A stretch of DNA of 64,000 nucleotides from Methylophilus sp. TWE2 (GCF_001183865.1 NZ_CP012020.1:2475839-2539838), one strand, 5' to 3'. Shown: positions 26,935 to 36,021, counted from the first letter of the stretch. Program-made: numbers and translations. Notes: generated from the sequence alone by a model not told the origin.

Positions 26935-27159
26935 TTAAGCAGCCTCTCTGTTCGCAATAAACTCACGCAAAGTGTTTAACTTTACCGTTGTCGTGCGCTC
27001 CGTAAGTTTGGTAGTTTTGAGTTGTCCTTTTGAGACTAATCGCCAGAATGTGGCTATCGATACTCCAAGTAGCCGAGCGCAGTCCTTCGGTCTCAAATGG
27101 GCTTCATCCGTGCATAGGCCAAAAATAGTTTGACCTGATTTATTGCGTAGTTGACTCAT
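26935..27159 (-). CDS. AlpA/excisionase-like DNA-binding protein
   Basis: About 74 residues from the ATG at 27159, chosen for the TAGGAG 7-10 bases upstream. The core LRPKDCARLLGVSIATFWRLVSKGQL is a MerR/AlpA-type winged helix-turn-helix, followed by TTVKLNTLREFIANRE. Such proteins act as excision factors or switch on integrase expression in P4-like elements. It is the first gene of the leftward operon that follows the integrase. The 180 bases between it and the integrase stop presumably contain its promoter. Confidence 0.8.
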   Translation of the reverse strand: MSQLRNKSGQTIFGLCTDEAHLRPKDCARLLGVSIATFWRLVSKGQLKTTKLTERTTTVKLNTLREFIANREAA

Positions 27160-27367
27160 GGAAACTCCTATAATTTGATTTAATTTCAAGATCGATAATG
27201 ACCTATCTGATTTATATTATAGGCAGCCGTGGCTAGGATTTAACCGGCGTGAAATCTGAGGGAAATAGGCGGTTATAAGAAAGCGCCTACCATTGGGTAA
27301 AAATCAATTTACCACTTAATTAAACATACGAAATTTTACATAGATTATGTGAATTGGCTCGATTAAA

Positions 27368-28579
27368 TTAAGCTTGTTTGAACGGTAATACACTAGCACC
27401 CTTTTTTAGCTCATCAATATAATCAGCCCAACGTTGCATCATGATTTTGCGGTCTTTCAAGAATTGCGCTCTTTCATAAGCCGTGCCCAAAGGATTAGCC
27501 ACAGAGTGCGCAAGCTGTCGTTCGATGTGTTTAGGGTCTAAGCCTAGCTCCTGCTCTCCTAGCGTCTGTGCAACCGCTCTGAAGCCGTGACCTGTGATTT
27601 CTGCTTGCGTGTCATAACCCATGTTGCGTAATGCTGCATTAATCGCGTTTTCACTCATAGGACGTTCATGTGTGCGGCCACCGGGGAAAACATACATGCC
27701 ATGACCAGAGAATGGGCGCATCTTTTCAATGATGGCTATAGCTTGGGTAGATAAAGGCACAATGTGCTGAGTCTTTGTTTTGGTGACTAGATAGCGCCAC
27801 TCATTGTTTTCAAAGTCCAGATCAGCCCATTTCATATGACGTAACTCACCAATACGCTGAAATAACAACGGAGCAAGCTTCAACGCACACTGCACAGTGA
27901 GCGTGCCTGTGTAGCCGTCAATACTTCGCAGAAGGTCTGCAAAGTCTTTAGGCTCGATCATGGCAGCCATGTTCTTTACTACTGGTGGAGGCAATGCACC
28001 TTTAAGATCTGGTGCTGGGTTGTAAGTAGCAAACCCTTTTTGAATGGCATAGCGGAAAACCTGCCCAGCAGTTTGAATAACTCGGTGAGCGGTTTCTAGC
28101 TTGTTCTGTTTCTGCAATACGCTGGTGGTCTCTAAGACCATAGGCGCGGTAATGCTTGAAACTGCCTTCTGGCCTAGGCTTGGGTATAGGTAAAACTCCA
28201 ACCAGCGTTTAACGCGCTGCTGGTGCCGTTCTGACTTGCTTTTATTGTGTAGTGCGTGCCATTCATTAGCGATAGCCTCAAAAGTGTTTAGGGCTTGAAG
28301 CTTTGCCAGTGTCTTTGCTTCCTTGCGGGCTTCGCCTGGGTCTTTACCTTCTGCCACCAGCGCACGGGCTTGATCACGACGCGCGCGAGCCTGCTGTAGC
28401 GATACTTCAGGATATGTACCAAAGGAGATGAGCTTGGGCTTGCCTAAATGACGATAGCGAAAACGCCAACCTTTTGCACCTTTACTCGTTATGAGAATGG
28501 ACAAACCTTGGCCGTCTGTGATTGTGTAATCTTTTTCGGTTGGTTTGGCGTTGCGGAGTTGCGTGTCAGTGAGTGCCAT
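27368..28579 (-). CDS. P4-type tyrosine integrase
   Basis: 403 residues. The N-terminal DUF4102 arm-binding domain (ALTDTQLRNAKPTEKDYTI...DGQGLSILI) is followed by a SAM-like core-binding domain and the catalytic domain. Catalytic residues are visible: Arg in RIGELRHMKWADL, HGFRAVAQT, His in HIERQLAHSV, and Tyr in TAYERAQF or DYID near the end. Integrases of this class recombine at the 3' ends of tRNA genes, and this one lies beside tRNA-Leu with its 5' end toward the tRNA. It belongs to the element bounded by the 130-bp repeats. Confidence 0.95.
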   Translation of the reverse strand: MALTDTQLRNAKPTEKDYTITDGQGLSILITSKGAKGWRFRYRHLGKPKLISFGTYPEVSLQQARARRDQARALVAEGKDPGEARKEAKTLAKLQALNTFEAIANEWHALHNKSKSERHQQRVKRWLEFYLYPSLGQKAVSSITAPMVLETTSVLQKQNKLETAHRVIQTAGQVFRYAIQKGFATYNPAPDLKGALPPPVVKNMAAMIEPKDFADLLRSIDGYTGTLTVQCALKLAPLLFQRIGELRHMKWADLDFENNEWRYLVTKTKTQHIVPLSTQAIAIIEKMRPFSGHGMYVFPGGRTHERPMSENAINAALRNMGYDTQAEITGHGFRAVAQTLGEQELGLDPKHIERQLAHSVANPLGTAYERAQFLKDRKIMMQRWADYIDELKKGASVLPFKQA

Positions 28580-28580
28580 G

Positions 28581-28628
28581 TGTATAACACTTTCGAGCGT
28601 ATAAATTATTTATACACAAAGTTATACA
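28581..28628. promoter_or_regulatory. Candidate integrase arm sites and integrase promoter, right end
   Basis: TTATACA at 28610-28616 and 28622-28628 (5-base spacing, as at the left end), plus an inverted copy (TGTATAA) at 28581-28587 directly ahead of the integrase start. Position suggests that integrase binding could repress its own gene. Confidence 0.5.
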
Positions 28629-28633
28629 CGAAA

Positions 28634-28763
28634 AATGTATATGTCAAGCGACGCTATGATATGAAAAAAGGCCTAGATTTTAATCTAAGCCTTTGATAAT
28701 TATTGCTTTTGTGTCTTTGTGATACTTCTTGAGAGTATTACATGGTGCCGGGAGCCGGAATCG
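28634..28763. repeat. Right direct repeat (attachment site) of the tRNA-Leu element
   Basis: The counterpart of 23616-23745. It covers the spacer, the terminator and the last 21 bases of the functional tRNA-Leu gene. Because the terminator is repeated on both sides, the element probably carried its own tRNA 3' end plus terminator from a related host. Confidence 0.8.
28664..28694 (-). terminator. Terminator of tRNA-Leu
   Basis: The same 12-bp stem and tetraloop terminator as at 20402 and 23646, with one loop-proximal base changed. It lies about 50 bases past the tRNA 3' end and separates it from the integrase gene. Confidence 0.8.
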
Positions 28764-28827
28764 AACCGGCACGCCTTGCGGCGCTGGATTTTGAGTCCAG
28801 TGCGTCTACCAGTTCCGCCATCCCGGC
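28743..28827 (-). tRNA. tRNA-Leu (anticodon CAA)
   Basis: An 85-nt gene including an encoded CCA, read leftward. The acceptor stem GCCGGGA pairs with TCCCGGC. The anticodon loop is CTCAAAA within the stem CTGGA/TCCAG, giving anticodon CAA (decodes UUG). A long variable arm (CGCCGCAAGGCGT) is typical of class II leucine tRNAs, and the T-loop GGTTCGATTCC is normal. The gene is intact despite serving as an integration site. Confidence 0.97.
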
Positions 28828-28881
28828 ATGGGATATAATGTAGGACATCAAAGACCGTTATTATAACCATAATTTTGATTT

Positions 28882-29922
28882 ATGAGAACTCTAGATTTCG
28901 ATTTTTATCTGCCGCCACACCTGATTGCGCAACATCCATTACCCAACCGTTCAGAAAGCCGCTTGCTGGATGTCAACGCGGCAAACAATACCATTCAGGA
29001 TAATTATTTCCGCCATATCGCCGATCACTTTGAAGCCGGGGATGTATTGGTACTCAACGACACCAAAGTCATCAAGGCCAGGCTCTTCGGCCAAAAGGCC
29101 ACGGGCGGCCAGATTGAGGTGATGATAGACCGCGTGCTTTCTTCGCAAGAAGCCTATGCGCAGATCAAATCGTCGCGCTCGCCCAAAGCTGGCGGCTTGC
29201 TGCATTTGGCGGGCGATATGCAGGCTGTGGTGATGGGCCGGGTGGCAGATATGTTTCATATCCGTTTGCTTGGCGAGCAATCATGGTATGACTTTTTGGA
29301 GCAATATGGTCAACTGCCTTTGCCGCCTTATATTGAGCATGCCGCGGACGAGACGGATGATAGCCGCTACCAGACGGTGTTTGCCAAACATGCAGGCGCC
29401 GTGGCTGCGCCAACGGCAGGCTTGCATTTTGACGAAGCGTTGTTGCAATCGCTGGTAGATAAAGGTGTGCATGTGCGCTATGTGACGCTGCATGTAGGCG
29501 CGGGGACGTTTCAGCCGGTGAAGGTGGATAATATCGCCGAGCACCATATGCATAGCGAGGTTTACCATTTGCCGGAAGAGACCATCTCTACGATTTTAGC
29601 AGCACAGGCCGCGGGCAAGCGCGTGACTGCCGTCGGCACCACTTCATTGCGCACATTGGAGAGTGCAGCGCATGCGGGCAAGTTGTTTGCGCATCATGGT
29701 GACACGGATATTTTTATCACGCCCGGATTTGAGTTCAAGCTGGTGGATAGGCTGATCACTAATTTTCACCTGCCTAAAAGCACCCTGATGATGCTGGTCT
29801 CAGCCTTTGGCGGCTATGATTTGATGCGTGAAGCCTATGCCCACGCGATTGCCGAGTCTTATCGCTTTTTTAGCTACGGTGATGCCATGCTGATCACGCG
29901 CAATCAATCCGCCAAGGGTTAA
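28882..29922 (+). CDS. queA: S-adenosylmethionine:tRNA ribosyltransferase-isomerase
   Basis: 346 residues, the full family length. QueA moves the ribosyl part of S-adenosylmethionine onto preQ1 in tRNA to give epoxyqueuosine. Family stretches are [14 protein letters not shown]...[54 protein letters not shown] and [19 protein letters not shown]. It is divergent from tRNA-Leu. No tgt gene follows directly in this window. Confidence 0.97.
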   Translation: MRTLDFDFYLPPHLIAQHPLPNRSESRLLDVNAANNTIQDNYFRHIADHFEAGDVLVLNDTKVIKARLFGQKATGGQIEVMIDRVLSSQEAYAQIKSSRSPKAGGLLHLAGDMQAVVMGRVADMFHIRLLGEQSWYDFLEQYGQLPLPPYIEHAADETDDSRYQTVFAKHAGAVAAPTAGLHFDEALLQSLVDKGVHVRYVTLHVGAGTFQPVKVDNIAEHHMHSEVYHLPEETISTILAAQAAGKRVTAVGTTSLRTLESAAHAGKLFAHHGDTDIFITPGFEFKLVDRLITNFHLPKSTLMMLVSAFGGYDLMREAYAHAIAESYRFFSYGDAMLITRNQSAKG

Positions 29923-29978
29923 ACTTGCAGACTAAAATAGAGTCTACTGAACACTGATAAAAACTAGGATACGGAGAT

Positions 29979-30851
29979 ATGCAATTCATCCCAAACACTT
30001 TGAGCGGCCTGGCACTGCTATGCCTGACGCTCACCACACAGGCAGAGATTCTGCCTGAGGCAGAAATTGGCATCAAAATCCCGCTGGCCAAAAAGCCAAC
30101 CACACGCCCGATGGGGGTTGCTTATTTACCCAGCAACCAGCATTACTATATTGCTGATGGCGGCCTGGCCCCCATGGGTAGTGAGTTTGAAGCGCCGATT
30201 TCCAAATCGGAAGTACACGCTTTCACTAGCGATGGTCAATATGTCAATTCAGCAAAACCAGGCTTTGATAACCGTTCTATTTATTACAATCCCAACACAA
30301 ACAAGCTGGAAACGATTACTTATAACATCTCCAGCGCAGTGGGTTTCTCACCCAACACTGGCATTTACAGCCTGGACGTAGGCGACAAGGGTGAGGTGCT
30401 CACGACTTCGGGCGATGTCGCGCAGTTCAACCCGGCCTTTGGCGATGCTGGCACCATGCCCAGTTATGATCCAGTGAGCAAGCATTATTATGCCAAGCAG
30501 GACAGGGGCAATATCGTCTTTGTCGTCGATGCCAAACAGCGCGAAAAACTGCAGGAAATCAAGCTCGACTTTGCCAAGGCGCAAGTAGCACATGATGATA
30601 TCAGTGACCATTACATTGCGTTCACAGGCGTGGCGGGTAACGAATTGGCCTTGCTGGATGTAGATCACAAAGCGGTGCTGATTTTTGACCTGAATGGTCA
30701 GTATATGGGCAAGAGTGCTTTACCCACTACCATGAAGTTACGTTCACAGAACCACTTCAATGGCTTGGGTTATACCAATGGCATGATGTTTATCTATCAT
30801 GAGCCGGAGGGAGAGTTTGGCACGTACTACGGATTTAAAGTGGTCAAGTAA
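29979..30851 (+). CDS. Exported beta-propeller-like protein of unknown function
   Basis: 290 residues with a signal peptide (SGLALLCLTLTTQAEI). Repeated beta-strand units of YncE/NHL character follow (MGVAYLPSNQHYYIADGG, YDPVSKHYYAKQDRGNIVFVVDAKQ, GNELALLDVDHKAVLIFDLNGQYM). It is probably a six- or seven-bladed propeller in the periplasm. No catalytic motif or cofactor site is recognisable. A ribosome site (ACGGAG) precedes the ATG. It is a single gene with a terminator directly after it. Confidence 0.6.
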   Translation: MQFIPNTLSGLALLCLTLTTQAEILPEAEIGIKIPLAKKPTTRPMGVAYLPSNQHYYIADGGLAPMGSEFEAPISKSEVHAFTSDGQYVNSAKPGFDNRSIYYNPNTNKLETITYNISSAVGFSPNTGIYSLDVGDKGEVLTTSGDVAQFNPAFGDAGTMPSYDPVSKHYYAKQDRGNIVFVVDAKQREKLQEIKLDFAKAQVAHDDISDHYIAFTGVAGNELALLDVDHKAVLIFDLNGQYMGKSALPTTMKLRSQNHFNGLGYTNGMMFIYHEPEGEFGTYYGFKVVK

Positions 30852-30865
30852 ACACCAAACCGCGT

Positions 30866-30895
30866 AAAAAAACCGCGCATTTGCGCGGTTTTTTA
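30866..30895. terminator. Bidirectional terminator between the propeller gene and the transglycosylase gene
   Basis: AAAAACCGCGC / GCGCGGTTTTT forms a stem with a 5-nt loop, with A- and T-runs on the two sides. It sits between convergent genes. Confidence 0.88.
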
Positions 30896-30914
30896 TTGGG
30901 ATATTGACCACGCA

Positions 30915-31559
30915 CTACTGGCTGCTGGTCATATTCACCTTCATCACCTGAGCCGAGGGCGTGTAATGCCAGTGATTGCGCCATGCACCCACCACCAGGT
31001 TAGGGTATTCCGGCTTGCCCAGGCTGCCGTTATAACGCCCAAGCGCACGGTAATAATCGCCACGTTCAATATCCAGGTAATGGCGCAAAATCGTACAGCC
31101 ATAACGCAGATTTAAACGCATATCAAACAGGTTGTGTTCGTTAGTGCCTATGGACTTCACCCAAAAAGGCATCACTTGCATATAGCCGCGGGCACCGACG
31201 CTGGAAACGGCGTATTTCTTGAAGCCGCTTTCCACATGAATCAAGCCCAGCACCAGTTGCGGATCCAGCCCTGCTCGGGTCGCTTCATAATGGACAGACT
31301 TGAGGAAATCTTCACGATATTGAGGGTCAGGCATGCGCTTTGCCAACCGTGTAGACATTTCCTGCAACCAGGATTGCGCAGCTTGCTCAGAATCGAATAT
31401 CAGGCGGGGCGCAGCGAGGTCACTGACCGATTTCTGCATCAGCGCCTTGACGCTGTTTGCCAGCGGCTCCTCTTTCTGGTTGCCCGCCATAGAGGGTGCT
31501 GACCAGGCGCAGAGGCCGATCAACACGAGCACAAAAGATAAAAAGAAGACTTTTTTCAT
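30915..31559 (-). CDS. Lytic transglycosylase (Slt family)
   Basis: 214 residues from the ATG at 31559, which starts a signal peptide (MKKVFFLSFVLVLIGLCAWSAPSMA). The SLT domain covers about residues 95-205: catalytic Glu in LIHVESGFKKYAVSS, then GARGYMQVMPFW, NLRYGCTILRHYLD and ALGRYNGSLGKPEYPN. It cleaves the glycan strand of peptidoglycan in the periplasm, forming 1,6-anhydro ends. It is encoded directly downstream of proS (20-base gap on the longer frame), so they are likely cotranscribed. Confidence 0.92.
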   Translation of the reverse strand: MKKVFFLSFVLVLIGLCAWSAPSMAGNQKEEPLANSVKALMQKSVSDLAAPRLIFDSEQAAQSWLQEMSTRLAKRMPDPQYREDFLKSVHYEATRAGLDPQLVLGLIHVESGFKKYAVSSVGARGYMQVMPFWVKSIGTNEHNLFDMRLNLRYGCTILRHYLDIERGDYYRALGRYNGSLGKPEYPNLVVGAWRNHWHYTPSAQVMKVNMTSSQ

Positions 31560-31623
31560 CCCACCTATTGTAATCACAATATGCACGACAGAGACGCAAA
31601 ACAAAGGGATGAAATCCCTCTAA

Positions 31624-33333
31624 TTAGTGACCAAGTTTGTCACGCAAAAAGGCCAGACAATCAGTCACTTGCAAGTTTTGTGCCTCGGCGTCAGTACGGC
31701 CCTTGTATTCTATCTTGCCTTCAGCCAGACCTCGATCACCAATGACGACGCGATGCGGGATGCCCATGAGGTCACTTTCTGCAAACATGACGCCTGGGCG
31801 CTCGCCACGGTCATCGAGCAATACATTCACCCCTGCTTGCTGTAACTGGGCATACAGGTCAAATGCCGCCTGTTTGACTGTCTCGCTCTTATCGAGGCCA
31901 ATCGGGCAAATCACGACTGAGAATGGCGCCATACTCAGCGGGAAAATAATGCCTTTATCATCATTGCCCTGCTCAATCGCTGCACCCACAATCCGTGACA
32001 CGCCAATGCCGTAACAGCCCATTTCCATCACTTGCGTCTGCCCATTTTCGTCCAGGTAAGTTGCCTGCATGGCTTCGGAATACTTGGTACGCAACTGGAA
32101 AATATGACCGACTTCAATGCCGCGGCACAAACTCAAAGTACCTTTACCATCCGGGCTGGCATCGCCTTCCACCACATTGCGGATATCTGCCACAATGGCT
32201 GGCTCTGGCAAGTCACGGCCAAAGTTCACGCCTGCCAGGTGGAATTTAGGCTTATTGGCACCACAGACAAAGTCGCTCATGAGCGCTACGGTCCTATCGG
32301 CCACCACGCGCACATTGGCGTTCACGCCCACCGGGCCGATAAAGCCTGGTGGGCAGTTCAGGTTGGCGCGAATTTCTTCTTCGGTCGCCAGGCGGAACTC
32401 TTTCACGCCCTCTACCTTACCGAATTTCACTTCATTGAGTTGATGATCGCCGCGTAACAGGGCCAGCGTAAATACACCGTCCACCACCAACGCGACCGAT
32501 TTCACGGTTTTGTTCACAGGCACTTCGAGCAACTTGGCCACATCTTCACAGGTGGTCTGCTTGGGCGTATCGACTTCACGCATGGCTTCTGTGGCTGCCG
32601 CACGGCTACCCGTGGCAATGGCTTCCGCCAGTTCTACGTTAGCGGCATAATCAGAGTGTTCGCAGTAAGCCAACGCATCCTCGCCACTATCTGCCAGTAC
32701 GTGAAACTCTTGCGAGCCATCGCCGCCAATGGCGCCAGAGTCCGCTTTCACGGCGCGGAATTTGAGGCCAAGGCGCGTAAACACATTGCTATACGCCGTA
32801 TGCATGGTGTTATAGGTGTTCACCAGGCAATCGACGCTGGTATGGAAAGAGTAAGCGTCTTTCATCAAAAACTCACGCGCGCGCATCACGCCAAAACGCG
32901 GACGAATCTCATCACGGAATTTGGTCTGGATCTGGTAAAAATTCAGCGGCAATTGTTTGTAGCTGCTGATTTCCTTGCGCGCGATGTCAGTAATCACTTC
33001 TTCGTGCGTTGGGCCAAAGCAGAAATCGCGTTCATGCCTGTCCTGGATTTTCAGCATCTGTGGGCCAAATACTGCCCAGCGGCCGGTTTCTTCCCACAGT
33101 TCTTTAGGTTGAACGGCAGGCATCAACAGCTCCAGCGCGCCTGCCTTGTTCATCTCGTCGCGCACGATGTTTTCTACCTTACGCAACACGCGCAACCCCA
33201 GCGGCATCCAGCTATACAAACCGCTACCCAATTTCTTGATCAGGCCGGCACGCACCATCAGTTTGTGGCTGATCAGCTCGGCGTCAGAAGGGGCTTCTTT
33301 TTGGGTGGCGATGAAAAATTGTGAGGCGCGCAT
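31624..33333 (-). CDS. proS: Prolyl-tRNA synthetase (bacterial type, with editing insertion)
   Basis: 569 residues. Class II catalytic motifs include [21 protein letters not shown] (motif 1), [25 protein letters not shown] (motif 2) and [17 protein letters not shown] (motif 3). The INS/YbaK-like editing domain spans about residues 225-390 ([31 protein letters not shown]) and removes mischarged Ala. The C-terminal anticodon-binding domain contains [28 protein letters not shown]. Full length. Confidence 0.98.
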   Translation of the reverse strand: MRASQFFIATQKEAPSDAELISHKLMVRAGLIKKLGSGLYSWMPLGLRVLRKVENIVRDEMNKAGALELLMPAVQPKELWEETGRWAVFGPQMLKIQDRHERDFCFGPTHEEVITDIARKEISSYKQLPLNFYQIQTKFRDEIRPRFGVMRAREFLMKDAYSFHTSVDCLVNTYNTMHTAYSNVFTRLGLKFRAVKADSGAIGGDGSQEFHVLADSGEDALAYCEHSDYAANVELAEAIATGSRAAATEAMREVDTPKQTTCEDVAKLLEVPVNKTVKSVALVVDGVFTLALLRGDHQLNEVKFGKVEGVKEFRLATEEEIRANLNCPPGFIGPVGVNANVRVVADRTVALMSDFVCGANKPKFHLAGVNFGRDLPEPAIVADIRNVVEGDASPDGKGTLSLCRGIEVGHIFQLRTKYSEAMQATYLDENGQTQVMEMGCYGIGVSRIVGAAIEQGNDDKGIIFPLSMAPFSVVICPIGLDKSETVKQAAFDLYAQLQQAGVNVLLDDRGERPGVMFAESDLMGIPHRVVIGDRGLAEGKIEYKGRTDAEAQNLQVTDCLAFLRDKLGH

Positions 33334-33401
33334 AAGAATAACTTTTAATTAAAATCCGAAAGCGCGATTTTAGCCTTATTCGATGGCGGCGTCACTCGCG
33401 C

Positions 33402-34091
33402 CTACTCCGTTGGCGGGTCTTTTTGCTGTGGTCGCTGCACGATAGGGCTGTCTTCTGGAATATAACCCTCTTTCCAGGTAGACATAGGCACAATGGTTGC
33501 CGGATAACCATTATCATAAAACCAGCTATCGACAGCATACTCTGCGTGAGTAGCTTGCTCGCGGATGACAGCGGCACTATGTGGCCAACCGGTAAAAAAG
33601 AATTTACGTGTGCGGGTATCCAGAATATCGTGCAACCGGATCAGGCCTGCCTGTTGCATCAGGCGCATGTAAGTCGTGGTATTGATGGCCTCATCATTGC
33701 AGTCTTGCTGATGCAGGTAATCACTGTTATTGAACGTTCCGGCCCGGTCCGCCGCCGTCCCTATCTTGGTGCCCACGATGTCTTCGAGTACACCGACAGC
33801 CTGGGCGATGGCTGCTCTCTCGCCCTCTGGCGTTTGCGGCAGCGGTGTAAATAAGCGAGTGATATTGTCCCATTCAGCCGTGGTCAGGCTAAGAACATCA
33901 GACTGCATACATCCGCCACCCTGACAAATTTCGAAAGCATTGAGTGAGGGGGTGCTATGGTAGATACGGTAAATATCTTTGAGGTCAGCGTAGGCTGGCA
34001 GCGCTATCCATAGGCTAAAGCACAAGCACCCTGTTAGAGAGTTCGTTGCGCGGTATGCTTTCTGGTGGAAAGTGCTTTGCCAAATGCTCAC
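33402..34091 (-). CDS. Conserved exported protein of unknown function, non-ATG start
   Basis: The mature part is clear: after a hydrophobic segment ending LWIALPAYA it reads DLKDIYRIYHSTPS...QDCNDEAINTTTYMRLMQQAGL...FFFTGWPHSAAVIRE...YAVDSWFYDNGYPATIVPMSTWKEGY. Similar proteins occur across proteobacteria as conserved hypotheticals; I know no function. The start is uncertain. There is no ATG near the signal segment; a GTG at 34091 gives a 36-residue leader, while a TTG at 34025 would leave it too short. The frame is open to 34229. In each case the 5' end overlaps the 3' part of the TPM gene in another frame. Confidence 0.65.
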   Translation of the reverse strand: MSIWQSTFHQKAYRATNSLTGCLCFSLWIALPAYADLKDIYRIYHSTPSLNAFEICQGGGCMQSDVLSLTTAEWDNITRLFTPLPQTPEGERAAIAQAVGVLEDIVGTKIGTAADRAGTFNNSDYLHQQDCNDEAINTTTYMRLMQQAGLIRLHDILDTRTRKFFFTGWPHSAAVIREQATHAEYAVDSWFYDNGYPATIVPMSTWKEGYIPEDSPIVQRPQQKDPPTE

Positions 34092-34524
34092 CAATCGCTT
34101 GTATGCCGTACACCACACCAGACTCAAACTGCCCACTTCTGAACATCCCTTCCATTTGCTGGCAAATCTGCTGCCAGCCGGCCTCGCCAACATGCCGATG
34201 GATACCGCGGTCAGCGACAATTTCGACATCGTGATCTGCCAGCAGCAAATAAATCAGCACACCATTGTTATGCTCGGTATCCCAGATATTGAGATGTCCA
34301 AACAGATTGATCGCCCGTTGCCGCGGCGCCAAGCCTCGCAGGATAGCATAGCCTGGCAAGCCAGACTCAATCACCACCCTGATTTCACCAGCGTGACAGT
34401 GCTCACTCTCGGCAATCACCTGTTCGATGTGTTTTAGTGATTTTTCGGGGAACAATGCAGCCACATGCCGTGGATGACTCCAGGCATGTCTTAACCAGCG
34501 TTTGAAAGGATGTATCGGTTTCAT
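34015..34524 (-). CDS. TPM-domain protein
   Basis: 169 residues, one TPM domain with no signal peptide or membrane helix in the first part (FPEKSLKHIEQVIAESEHCHAGEIRVVIE..., GVLIYLLLADHDVEIVADRGIHRHVG, FESGVVYGIQAIGEHLAKHFPP). The motif ADRGI and the C-terminal GI..I...L pattern are family hallmarks. TPM domains bind divalent metals and act in membrane protein quality control. It is cotranscribed with the membrane TPM protein and LemA upstream. Confidence 0.88.
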   Translation of the reverse strand: MKPIHPFKRWLRHAWSHPRHVAALFPEKSLKHIEQVIAESEHCHAGEIRVVIESGLPGYAILRGLAPRQRAINLFGHLNIWDTEHNNGVLIYLLLADHDVEIVADRGIHRHVGEAGWQQICQQMEGMFRSGQFESGVVYGIQAIGEHLAKHFPPESIPRNELSNRVLVL

Positions 34525-34533
34525 TGTTTTGCT

Positions 34534-35403
34534 TTACCAGTCACCAGAGGCTCCGCCGCCGCCAAAGCCACCACCGCCGCCGCTGAAAATATCCGGGCCA
34601 CGGCTGCCACCAGAGTAACCGCCAAAACCGCCCGGAATATAGGGGCTTGAACCCATGCCACGCCCACCCATCGCCATTGTGAAAACGAATGCCGCCAAGC
34701 CGATTAACCCCATGATCAATGCGGTTGCGCCCAGCAACCCCGCCAGGCCACCGAGCAAACCGCCTGTTACCAGGCTGCCAGGGAAATCTCCCAATATACC
34801 TTTCAGGATTGCACCGCCAATAATAGCCGCAAACATGAGGATAGGCAGCAGGCTCATCCAGTCATTGGCATGCCCTTTGTGAGCTTGTTGTGCAGGGGCA
34901 GGTAACTGTTCGCCCTGGATTAACTTGATCAGCGTATCAGTGGCGAGTTCAAGCCCCTGGTAAAACTGACCTTGTTTGAATGCGGGCGACATTTGCTCAC
35001 TGATAATGCGCTTGGCAATCGCATCTGGAATCGCACCTTCCAGGCCATAGCCCACCTCAATACGCATTTTCCTGTCGTTTTTGGCAATGATGACAATGAC
35101 GCCATCATCCTGTTTCTCGCGACCAATCTTCCAGGCATCTGCTAAACGGATACCAAATTGTGAGATTTCTTCAGGCTGGGTGCTGGGCAACAGCAACACC
35201 GCCACTTGCGAACCAGATTGCTGTGAAAACTGGCTAAGCTTTTGGTTAAGAGCGGCCTGCTCTTCTACCGACAGTGTCTGCGTTAAATCCGTGACCGGAC
35301 TTTGCAGGGTAGGGATATCCACCAGTCCATCTGCTGCATGGCCAGTGACCGCACTGAGCAACAGGCAACAGACTAGCAGCAGGGAGTTCCAGCGAGACCT
35401 CAT
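34534..35403 (-). CDS. TPM-domain membrane protein (YgcG type)
   Basis: 289 residues from the ATG at 35403; an in-frame TTG at 35424 is less likely. It has a signal peptide (LLLVCCLLLSAVTGHA) and a periplasmic TPM domain (residues about 30-170: DLTQTLSVEEQAALNQKLSQF, VAVLLLPST, KNDRKMRIEVGYGLEGAIPDAIAKRII). Two membrane helices follow, and the tail is rich in Gly (SGGGGGFGGGGASGDW). The Gly-rich tail is typical of YgcG proteins. It is encoded with LemA, a standing partnership of unknown mechanism in envelope homeostasis. Confidence 0.92.
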   Translation of the reverse strand: MRSRWNSLLLVCCLLLSAVTGHAADGLVDIPTLQSPVTDLTQTLSVEEQAALNQKLSQFSQQSGSQVAVLLLPSTQPEEISQFGIRLADAWKIGREKQDDGVIVIIAKNDRKMRIEVGYGLEGAIPDAIAKRIISEQMSPAFKQGQFYQGLELATDTLIKLIQGEQLPAPAQQAHKGHANDWMSLLPILMFAAIIGGAILKGILGDFPGSLVTGGLLGGLAGLLGATALIMGLIGLAAFVFTMAMGGRGMGSSPYIPGGFGGYSGGSRGPDIFSGGGGGFGGGGASGDW

Positions 35404-35424
35404 CACAAACAATGACTTAAACAA

Positions 35425-36021
35425 TTATTTACTGTCACCAAAATCCACTTTGGGCGCGCTGGAAATGGTTTTCTCGTTCTCGACGGTAAAAGTCGGTTTG
35501 GGTTGATAGCCAAACATCATGGCAGTCAGGTTGTTAGGGAAGCTACGCACAGCCACATTATATTGTTTCACTGACTCAATATAGCGGTTACGCGCGACAG
35601 TGACACGGTTTTCAGTCCCTTCCAATTGTGCCTGTAAATCACGGAAGCTGGCATCTGCTTTCAGATTAGGATAATTCTCGGAAACGACCATCAACCGTGA
35701 CAAGGCACTGGTCAGCTGGCCTTGTGCAGCCTGGAATTTGGCAAACGCATCCGGGTCATTCAACAGCTCAGGCGTCACCTGCATGCTGCCCACTTTTGCC
35801 CGCGCTTCAGTCACTTCAGTCAACACTTTTTCTTCATGGCTGGCATAACCTTTCACGGTAGACACCAGGTTAGGTACCAAATCAGCCCGGCGCTGGTACT
35901 GGTTCAACACTTCAGACCAGTTGGCCTTGGTTTCTTCATCCAGGCTTTGGAACTGGTTATAGCCGCAACCAGATAAGCTTAAGGTCGCTGCCACTAATAA
36001 AACGTTTAATAATCGGCGCAT
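35425..36021 (-). CDS. LemA-family lipoprotein
   Basis: 198 residues from the ATG at 36021, chosen because it opens a lipoprotein signal (MRRLLNVLLVAATLSLSGC) with lipobox LSGC. The LemA core is a long helical bundle with the marker WSEVLNQYQRRADLVPNLVSTVKGYASHEEKVL near the start and YPNLKADASFRDLQAQLEGTENRV...YNVAVRSFP further on. It is first in a three-gene cluster with two TPM proteins. The function of LemA is unknown beyond this association. Confidence 0.92.
   Translation of the reverse strand: MRRLLNVLLVAATLSLSGCGYNQFQSLDEETKANWSEVLNQYQRRADLVPNLVSTVKGYASHEEKVLTEVTEARAKVGSMQVTPELLNDPDAFAKFQAAQGQLTSALSRLMVVSENYPNLKADASFRDLQAQLEGTENRVTVARNRYIESVKQYNVAVRSFPNNLTAMMFGYQPKPTFTVENEKTISSAPKVDFGDSK

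Larger units (their letters stand above)
23616..28763. mobile_element. Compact integrative element at tRNA-Leu(CAA)
   Basis: About 5.0 kb bounded by 130-bp imperfect direct repeats, with the integrase next to an intact tRNA and TTATACA-N5-TTATACA sites at both inner ends. Gene order (all leftward) is integrase, AlpA-like, 94-residue, 207-residue winged-helix, 188-residue HTH, protease, 72-residue protein. Base composition is clearly more AT-rich than the flanks. No capsid, portal, relaxase or type IV secretion genes are present, so it must be a satellite or a non-conjugative island. Cargo is limited to the protease pair. Confidence 0.85.
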
